64,000 bases of DNA, taken from contig NZ_LS422980.1 in assembly GCF_900411375.1 (NCBI RefSeq), positions 38,869 to 102,868 on the forward strand, in the 5' to 3' direction. The translations under genes were made by a program, and so were the position numbers. The first letter of the stretch is position 1. Every line of letters begins with the position of its first letter. Origin of the DNA: Lentilactobacillus raoultii. GTDB taxonomy: Bacteria; Bacillota; Bacilli; Lactobacillales; Lactobacillaceae. The notes under the pieces were generated by a model. That model had not been told where the DNA came from, ran no database searches, and worked only from the letters and a program-made list of their open reading frames with translations. Below are positions 1 to 9,700 of this stretch, one piece after another.

Positions 1-618
1 TTTGCGCCGGTTGCCGACGTCTCAAAAAATCACCACAGCTTTATTTACAACCGAACATTTAAGCCCAGTTACCAAAAAACTGCTTCTTACATTCGCCAAG
101 TGGTTCCAGTCATTCAACACCAGCACGTTGCGGCCACGTTAAAGCACTTCCCCGGTTATGGTTCGGCTGCTGATACCCATACCGGCTCAGCCACCGTTAA
201 CCGTTCCCTAAGTTCATTTGAAAAACGGGATTTTGTTCCCTTCAAAGCTGGCATTAATAGTGGCGTGGATGCCGTGATGGTCACCCATATCATTCTAAGA
301 AAAATTGATCCAAAAAAGCCCGCTTCTCTTTCCTATAAGGATATTAGTCTCTTGAGAAAGCAACTAGATTTTAAAGGCGTGATTGTTTCGGATAGTTTGC
401 AAATGCAAGCGGTGGGTAATTACGCCACTCGTCACCACGTTCAACGCGATGTGGCCGCCTTTAAAGCGGGAAATGACGTCATCCTATCCAGTGATTATAA
501 GAAGGGCATCCGCCATCTTCGCTACGCCATTGCTCATAAACACCTCTCCCAAAAGCGGTTAAATCAATCCGTTGAAAGAATTCTGACTCTAAAGCAAAAA
601 CTCGGCCTAAAGATTTAG
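1..618 (+). CDS. nagZ: Beta-N-acetylhexosaminidase, glycoside hydrolase family 3 (5'-truncated by window edge)
   Basis: The reading frame is open from base 1, so the gene starts outside the window; 205 C-terminal residues are present. Known of the family: GH3 NagZ-type enzymes remove terminal GlcNAc from muropeptides or glycans. Seen here: FAPVADVS at residues 1-8, KHFPGYG at 48-54 followed by the Asp-Thr-His of the NagZ acid/base loop at about 58-60, and the nucleophile motif VSDSLQMQA with Asp at about 131. The barrel is complete from mid-domain to the end and no second (C-terminal) domain follows, which fits a single-domain NagZ rather than a two-domain beta-glucosidase. The signal peptide, if any, lies outside the window. 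It runs convergently into the giant surface gene, with a shared terminator between them. Confidence 0.8.
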   Translation, partial: FAPVADVSKNHHSFIYNRTFKPSYQKTASYIRQVVPVIQHQHVAATLKHFPGYGSAADTHTGSATVNRSLSSFEKRDFVPFKAGINSGVDAVMVTHIILRKIDPKKPASLSYKDISLLRKQLDFKGVIVSDSLQMQAVGNYATRHHVQRDVAAFKAGNDVILSSDYKKGIRHLRYAIAHKHLSQKRLNQSVERILTLKQKLGLKI

Positions 619-648
619 TTATTCCTTACCATGTCGATTAGTCGAATC

Positions 649-690
649 AAAAAAATCACCCCTGCTCGTTTGAGTAAGGGTGATTTTTTA
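649..690. terminator. Bidirectional intrinsic terminator
   Basis: AAAAAATCACCC and GGGTGATTTTTT form a perfect 12-bp stem around a loop of about 16 nt, with A and T tracts on both outer sides. It lies between the convergent GH3 gene and the giant surface-protein gene and can serve both. Confidence 0.85.
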
Positions 691-713
691 ATTTGTGCTT
701 GAGTCAGTCACGA

Positions 714-3700
714 TTAATCCGTTTTGACAACCAGCTTTTTATTAGCTGTGATAAAACTACCATCTTCAAGTTGGAAACGGGTCGTTAAGCCACTTTTGAC
801 AAGTTGCGTCACCTTTAACACTCGACCCTTCGAATAGTGACTCACTCGTTTAGCTTTAGTGAATGTTTTTTTCGAATAACTGTTAATTCCCTTCTGATTT
901 ATGACTTTAATGGTCTTAACCGGCTTCGTGTAATACCGCTGGATCAGCTGAACCGCCGATTTGCGTGCTGTGACATATTGACCATTGGTTAATTCAAAAC
1001 GCGTGGTTTTGCCTTGGCGAACAATTCGACGAACCTTCAGAACTGTTCCCTTCTTCAGTCGTTTCACCTGATTGTCGCGAGTAAAGCGTGGACTACTGTG
1101 CGTATAGACGCCCTTTTTGGCCGTTACTCGAATGACTGCTGTTGCATCAACGTGGTAATGACGAGCAATTGAGCGGAACTGGTTAAAGGATTTCAAACCG
1201 GTAATATACGTGCCGTCTGATAATTGTAATCTTGTAATGCCGTCTGGTCGAATGATCACTTTAATCACGTGAAGTACGCTTCCCGGACGAACATATCCAA
1301 CCCGATAACGCTTGTTAAAGGTTGATCGACTATAGCGATACAGTCCTTTAACCGTGACCACTGTTTTAGTCACCAGCTTCTGGTAATAGCGATTTTGAGT
1401 TTGACCCACACTATCTGGTTGCTCGATTGTTGTCGCCGGCGTGGTAATTGTCGTCGCCGTTGACTGGCCGGTTTCAGTAACGATTGATCCTGCTGAATTG
1501 ACATCATTTGGGTTGATGACCGGACCCGTTGTGGCGGCTCCACTGCCAACCGTTGAGGCCGGTTTGTTCACCGTCACTGTGCCGTCAGCCTTAACGATCA
1601 TCTCGGCAATGACATGACCAGCTGCATCCCGGTTAGTGACGATCGTCTTCCCAGTTGTTGGTTCTGTCACCGTTGTTGTGGTCCCTGTGGTTTTACCAGT
1701 GTTGTCAAAATGAGTTACCACAACTTGACCATCAACAACCTTTACTTCCTGGTTCTCAGAACCTTTTTCTGATTGAGTGACAATCTGGCCCGTTTGATCT
1801 CGGGTTGCCGTTTTGGTCTCAGTCCCATCCGGTGTCGTCACCGTCACCGTGCCGTCTGGATTTGTCACCACACTGGACGTTGTTTCGCCAACGTTCCCCA
1901 GGTTTTCAACTGTCACTGTGCCATCTTTACCTACCGTCGTCACTTGGGTAATTTGACCACTAGCATTGATAGTCGTGGCATTGCCGTCAGCATCCCTGAT
2001 GATCACATTGCCTTTACCATCCGTGACTGCCATCTTACCAGTTGATTGCTGACTCTGGTCTTTAATCGGAGTAGCCGTTGAACCCGTAATTGGGGTTACT
2101 TGGCCATCCGGCGTTGTCATCGTCACCGTTGTGTGGCCATCTTTATCGGCCTGGATTGTTACCAGATTGCCATCCGGCAGCTGGCGAGTGGTTGTCGTGG
2201 CTGCTTCGGTTTGTTGATGAGTGCCAATTACGGTTCCTTCCTCATTCGTCGTTACCGACTGACCATTTTCATCAGTAATCGTGACATTACCATCCCGATC
2301 AAGCAAGGCCGTTTCACCTGTCGGCAGCGTCTCAACTTTGTTAGGTGTTAACACTTGAGTCATTGGATTACCCTGCGAGTCTTTCGTATTAACGATGACC
2401 GTGACTGGTTGTTCCGTTGCCCCAGTGTCTCTAATGACCGTTGTGCCGGCATTGGTTGGCTTGGTCGTCACTTTGGTTTCAGTTACTTGATCTTTACCAT
2501 CCTTCGTTGTCACCGTGATAACACCCGTTTGTGGATTTATCTCAGTTGTCACAACTTTGACGATCTCATTTTGAGCATTCACGATTGTCGTGGTTCCCTG
2601 ACCATCGTTAACCGTTACGTCGCCATTACGATCCTTGATGGCCACGCCCTGATCACCGATCTTCATTGATTGGCCATCAGCCGGAATCGAGGTTGGTTGA
2701 CCATTTGAAACGGTCATTTCCGTTTTACCATCTGGTCCAGTCGTCATCGTCGCATGGCCATCACCGAATTTAACGGTAGTCTGTTTGGCAACTTCTTGAT
2801 AGCCTTGTCGATAACTGTCTTCAAAGGCCTTTTGTGCATCGGCATCGTGACTAAACTTCGTCTTACCAGTTGCTAAATCTTCACCCTTTCGACCAGCTTC
2901 ACGCCCTGTACTTTCAGCCAATTTACGCGCATTGTCCTTTAATTCTTGATATTTGTCATCATATGATTGTTGAACGTCAGGATGCTTGAAATCAGTTTTG
3001 TGTTGGCCAGCCATGTAATCAGCCTCAACCTGATCTTTGGCTTGATCCTTAGCGGTGTTCAAGTCTCGATCGTAAGTCGCTTTGTATCTATTCTGAGCTT
3101 CCGGATCACGACTGTACTGTTCAGCACCAGTTTGACGATCAACGCCATTGGTAACGTCAATACCCGCTTGGCGTTCAGCTTCTTTGGCAAACGTTTCCTT
3201 GGCCTGTTGATAAGCTTGCTCATAATCAGCTTGGATTTCAGAATTCTTTGAATGGGTTGGATTCATCGGAAGATTATTATTATAGTCATTTTTACCCTTA
3301 TCTGCAGCTTCTTTCTTCTTAGTGTCAAGTGCTTGCTTGTAAGACTCCAGGTACTTGTCCTTAGCATCCAAATCGTTTGCATACGCTTCGGCACCGGCAC
3401 TGGCTGATATTCCTTGATCTACATCCGTGCCTGCCTGTAATTCAGCTTCCGTAATCCGGCCTTCTTTAGCCTGTTTATAGGTCTCATCATAAGCCTTCTG
3501 AACTTCCGTATTCTGCGAATAATTCTTTTGACTGGTTCGCCCTGCTTGGTAATCATCTTTGGCCTGCTGTTCGGCCTGGGCCTTCTTTTCCTTAACGGCA
3601 TCGTTATACGCCTGATTATAGGCTTGACGAACGGCCTCATCGTTATTAAAGCTTTGATGATTATCCGGCTTTCTGGAACTGGTATCGGCATCCCGCTTTC

Positions 3701-6700
3701 CATCTAAAGCAGCTTGTGCAATTGCCGTGTTTCTAGCAGTTTCATACGACTGCTCATAGGCTTTCTGAATCGTCTGGTTTGGACTATAGTGAGCATTCTT
3801 TGGTTGCTGATTCTTGTAATCAGCATCCGCCTGCGCTTCAGCGATTTTGGTACCAGTCTCAACGGCTGTTTGGTAAGCTTGATCATAATTTGCTTTGGCA
3901 TCCACATCCATTTCAAATGCTTTTGCGCTAGTTGTTTGATCAACACCAGCCTTGGCATCCTTCTCCCCCTGTTGCGTTGCCTTGATGAGGTTAGCTGATT
4001 TAGCTTCCTGATACTCTTTCTGATAAGCGGCCTTAACGCCTGCGTTCACATTGTCGTAGTCTGCCAATGATTTACCGGCTTGATAATCAGCTTTGGCCTG
4101 ATCGGTTGCCTTTTGTTCCGCATCTGCCTGTTTTTGATCATATGCCTCTTGGTAGGCTTTTTGTGCATCAGCATCATGTTTGAACGCATCCGCATTTTTT
4201 GGCCGTCCCTGAGCAACGTCTTCAGCTGCGGTTGTGATCGCTTGATCGTGGCCAGCTGCTTTTTGGTCCTTAAAGGCCGTTTCATAAGCTTGATTAATGG
4301 CCGAATTACGACTGTAAGGTGTTTTCTTTTGACCTGTTTGATAGTCAGTGACCGCATCTTTACCAGCCTTCTCCTGACCAGCTTTAACGGTCGCTGCATA
4401 CTGGTCTTCGTAAACTCGTTGTGCATCCGGATCATTGGCAAACGCCTTGATTCCTTCAGTCACGTCAACTCCTTGATCAACGTCTGTAACTGCCGTCTGC
4501 TCAGCTTTAACTGCGCCCTTAGCTTTAGCATCCTGATAAGCTTGATCGTAAGCCTTTTGAAGCGCTTCTTGTTTGGCAAATTGTTGATTCTGTCCCTTAC
4601 CCGCAGCGTAGTCAGCCTCAGCGGTTGCCGTGGCTTCGACTTTTCTTTTGGCGAGGGCTTCATCATAAGCCTGATCATATTTAGCCGTTGCCTGTTGATC
4701 ATTGCCGAAAGCTTGGCGGCCGGTTTCCTTGGTAATGCCAGCCTCAATATCCGTAACAGCTTGGGCATCGGTTCGATTCAGAGCTGCCTGTTTAGCTTGC
4801 TCAAAGGCCGTTTCATAAGCTTTTTGAACAGCTGGATGTTGACTATAATCTGGATTAGCCGTTTGAGTTTTGTCATAGTCGGCTTTTCCGGTGGTTGTTG
4901 CCGTTACTTGAGCGGCTTCAAGGGCCTGATCGTAGGCTTTTTCATACGCCTCCCTAGTGGTTTTATCCGCAATTTTTCCAGCTTCAACGGTCTTATCCAT
5001 TCCGCCTTCAACGTCCTTGACAGCTTTTTCAGTTGACTGCTTGATACCAATCGCCTGTTGATTGTTAAAAGCAGTTTCGTAAGCCTTTTGGACCTCTTTA
5101 TTTTGGCTAAATTGGCTCTGTGGCTCACGGCCAGCCTGGTAATCGTTCTTGGCAGTTTCAGTTGCCTGGTCTTTAGCAGCTGTTAAAGCAGCTTCGTAAT
5201 CTTGACGATATTTCTCGGCAGCATCGGTATCATGTTGATACTGATCATCACCGGCTTCCATCGCAATTCCGGCGGCAACATCAGCTGCAGCTTGCGCCTG
5301 AGTGGTTGCCAACGTTTTCTGCTTAGCTTCTTCGTATGCCGTTTGATAAGCTTGATTAATTGCGTCGTTTTGACTGTAGGTTACCTGTTTAGGGTGACCG
5401 GCATCATAATCCGCCTGGCCGGTTTGAGAAGCCTGATCTTTACCCGCTTGAAGTGCTTCGTCATATTTCTTCTCATAAGCCGCTTTGGCATCGGCGTCAT
5501 TGGCAAACTTGGCAGCTCCTTCAGCTTTACTAATGCCTTGATCAACATCCCCAGAAGCTGTGGTAACGGCTGTTTGCCGACCGGTCTGCTGATTCTGTTG
5601 ATAAGCAGCCTCATAAGCTTCATTAATTGCCTGCTGACGACTGTATGGTGATTGTTTTTGCCCATTTCGGTAATCATTGTTAGCATCGGCTGCAGCTGCC
5701 TGCTTGCCCGCTTCAACTGCTTGGTGATAAGCATCCAGATATTGTTGTTGAGCAATTGGATCATGTCGATAGCGATCGGCGCCGGCCGTCTCTGTTGTCC
5801 CGGCTTTAATATCTTCTGCAATCACTTCCGGCAAATGCGTAACGGTTGCTTGATGCATCTTTTCAAATTCCTGATCATACGCTGCTTGAATTTCAGTATT
5901 TTGACTATAAGCATTATTTTTAGCAACCTGTTTTTGATAATCCTCAACGGCTTGCTGACGAGCAGCTGTTTGCGCTTTCGTCAACGTTTGCTGATACGTT
6001 TGCGCATAAGCATCTTTGGCTGCCTGATCATGATTGAATTTAGCAGCACCCTCAGCCTGGCTGGCGCCGGCTTCAACGTCTTTGCCAGCCTGCTCAATTG
6101 CCTGGGTGCGACCAGCACTTCGTTGTTCAGCCATGACCATTTCATATACCTGTTGAATGGCCGCATTTTGACTATAGGTCGTTTGAGGTTGACCACTTTG
6201 ATAATCAGTCACCGCTTGTTTTTCGGCGGCTGCTTTTCCTTTATCAACGGTTTCATTATAAGCATTAGCATAAATCTGTTGGACATCCAGATCATTGGCA
6301 AATGCTTGTTGGCCATCCGTCAATGTCACACCAGTTTCAACGTCTTGAGGCGCCTGCTTTTTGGCTTGTTCACCCGCAGTTGCTTTTGCCTGGTCAAATG
6401 CCTGATCATAGGCCTTGACAATTGCCGCATGCTTGGCGTCATTTTTCTTTTGGCCTGTCAATCGGTAATCTTCCTTGGCAGCGGCCTCGGCAGCCGTCAC
6501 TGCTTTGTTAAGTGTCTCAAGATAATCTTGTCGGTACTTATCAACAGCTTGTTGATCGTTTTGGTACTTGGCAGCTCCTTGTTCGACCGTTATTCCGGCT
6601 GCAATATCACCGGCTGCTTGAGCGAATGTTCCAGCTAAAGCAGTTTGTTTTTGCCGATCATACTCAGCTTGGTAAGCCGCGTTAATTGACTTATTAGGGC

Positions 6701-9700
6701 TATACGTTTCCTTCTTGGGCTGTCCCTGTCGATAATCATCAGCAGCCGTTTCCGCGGCAGCTGCCAGCCCATCTTTTAGTGTCTGCTCATAAAGCGTATC
6801 GTAATGCTTTTGAGCATCTGGATCATTGGTGAATTTTGCCCGGCCGCTTTGCCGATCAACGTTATTCAGCACATCGGCAGCTGCAGATTGAGTGGCAGCT
6901 GCGAGTCCTTCAGCTTTATTTTGAGCATAAGCGCGGTCATAAGCGTCCTGAACTGCTTGGTTTTTACTGTAGTTACTACGTTTTTCTTTGCCGGATTGGT
7001 AATCACTGTCGGCATCACCAATGGCTTTGCTAACTGCCTGTTTTTCAGCTGTTTCATAAGCTTTTTCATACGCCGTAAGAACTTTTGGATCCTGGGTGTC
7101 AATGACTTTCGGTCGGCCATTTCGAGCATCCTGTTCAGCAGTCTGCTGTGCCTTATCAACGGCTGTTGCCTGAGCTTCTGTAAATGCTTGATCGTAAGTC
7201 GCTTGAATTTCCTGGTTGGCGCTGTAATTATCACGATGGGTTTGACAATTTTGATAATCAGCAATTCCAACCCTCTTAGCTTGATCAATAGCCGTCGCCT
7301 TAGCCGTTTCATATGCTTGATTATAGGCTGCAGCAGCATCCACATCGTTAGCATAAGTCTGAACACCGACTGCCTTGGCAATCCCCTTGGCAACATCTTC
7401 GCCAGCCTGCGTTTTGGCTGCCACAACTGCCTGATCTTTTAAGGCTTGATAAGCTTTGTCATACGCTCTTTGAACTTCTGAATTCTGACTAACGGTCGTT
7501 GCTTTTTGACCATTGCGATAATCATCTGCTGCCTGCTTACCGGCTGCTTTAACTGCATCCACTACCGCAGTTTGATAAGCCGTGGTGTAGGCCGAGACAA
7601 CTTTTGGATCTTTATTTAATGACTTAATCCCGTTTTCTTTGGAAACACCACTTTTCACATCATTAGCTGCCTGAGCGACAGCTGCTTTCATTGCCGCTTC
7701 CTGCTGTTGCTTAAAGCTTTGATAATAAGCATTTTGAACCGCCGTATTCGGACTAATTGATTTAGGCGTCGCTGTAGTTTGATAATCCGTTTCTGCTGCT
7801 TTTTCAGCTGCTCGTTTAGCATCCGTCAACGCGTTCTCATAAGCTTGATCATAAGCACTGATAACTGCTTGATCCACATAGCCTTTCAACCCGTTAGGCT
7901 TAGTAACGCCCTTGGCCATATCAGTCGCTGCTTTGGCGACCGCTGTTTTAATGGCTGCTTTTTGAGCATTTTCATACGCGGTTTTATAAGCACTTTGAAT
8001 TTCAACATTTGCATGATAGTTGTTTCGAAGTTGTTGATGATTATTATAATCGGTTGTACCATCTTCAGTTGCCTTGGTTTTACCAGCAGCCAAAGCTTTA
8101 TCATAAGTTTTCTCATACAGGGCCTTGGCTTCAGCATCATTTTCAAAAGCCTTACCACCGATCTCTTTAGCGACGTTAGCAGCCAGATCAGTCCCGGCCT
8201 GCGCAACAGCCGCTTCGGCAGTGGCTTTTTTGTTCTGGTTAAAGGTACTATCGTAAGCCGCTTGCACTATCCTATTTAGGCTATAAGTTTTCTGACGCTG
8301 GTTTGCTTTGTAGTCGCGGTCAGCATCCAATTTTGCTTGGGCAACTGCCTGATCTTGAGCAGCCGCATATGCTTTTCGATAGCTTTCGATAACTACCGGA
8401 TCACGATACTGTGTCACAACTGCATTAGCCATATCACTAGGGGCTTTATCAACAGCTGATTTTATAGCGGCGGCTTGAGCACTCAGGTAAGCTTCCTCAA
8501 AAGCCTTTTGGACATCCACGTTTTGACTATAATGTGGATCCAGTTTGTTACCCGATTCGTAGTTCTTTTGGCCAAGGGTTTTAGCAAACGCCAATTCATT
8601 AGTCTTAGCTGTTTCATAAGCTTGCTGATAAGCGTTCACCGCATCAGCATCAAATTGATACTTGGAAGCCCCCTGCTGTACGTCGATGTTATTTGTCATA
8701 TCTTGACTGGCTTGTTTTTTAGCTTCGGTAAGTGTTTCCTTCTTAGTATCGTTAAAGGCCTGACGATAAACTTCCTGAATTTCCACATTGACACTGTATT
8801 GGTCGCGAAGTGATTGACCGGCCAAGTAATCTTTTTTAGCATCAACTCTGGCGGTTTTAAAAGCATCGCCTCGAGCATCTTGATAAACTTGATTGTACGC
8901 TGTCACTGCATCCTTGTCATAACTGTATTTAAGCACACCGGTAGCCCGGGGAACATTGGCATTTAAATCTTTGACAGCCTGAATTTTAGCTTCTTCAATG
9001 GTTTGAGTCTGAATTGCCTTATAAGCTTGAAGATAAGCGTCTTCTACTTGCTGATTTCTACTAAAATATTGTCGTGTGCCCGCGCGATAATCAGTTTCAG
9101 CAGTTTTCTTAGCGGACTCAATTGCCTTGTCAAGAGCTGTTTGATAAGCTTGACGATACGCTGTGGCTGCGTCAGGGCCTTTTTCGAAAGCTTTAACCCC
9201 TTCAACCATTGTCTTACCGGCAGTCATATCAATTGCAGCTTGGTCAGTTGCTTGTTTGAGAAAGCCGTTTTTATCATCGTTATAAGCTTTTTCATAAGCC
9301 GCTTTGACATCCGAATTTTGGCTATAATCCGACTGCAATGCTTTTCCTGCCTGATAATCGTTTTTACCGGCCACCGTTGCTGCAGAAAGTGCCGCTGCCT
9401 TAGCTTCTTCATAGGCTGTCCGATAAGCATCAGTCACTGCTGTTACGGTATAGTTTTTAATTCCGGCTTCCAGTGACACATTTTGATTCATATCTTTGCC
9501 GGCCTGTTCCTTAGCACTGGCAATCGCTGCTTTTTGAGTTGACTCAAAAGCTTCGTTATAAGCCGAAACCGCCTTGGCATTTTGATAGGCACTAGCGTCC
9601 GCTTTTCGATTCGCATTGAAATCATCAGCCGCTTGCTGTTTGGCTGCTACTACCAACTTAGCTTCGGTTTGTTCATAGGCTTTTTGGTATGGAACTGAAT

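Noticed and set aside
4080..6638. Long plus-strand open frames (318 and 328 codons and several shorter) opposite the giant gene's repeats
   Set aside because: They are the antisense of Ala/Gln/Tyr/Lys/Asp-rich repeats, which rarely give stops and read as artificial Leu/Ile/Phe-rich protein. No ribosome binding sites.
3704..9430. Tandem coding repeats as a possible CRISPR or satellite array
   Set aside because: The period of about 264 nt follows the protein repeat in one unbroken reading frame; no short identical repeats with unique spacers.
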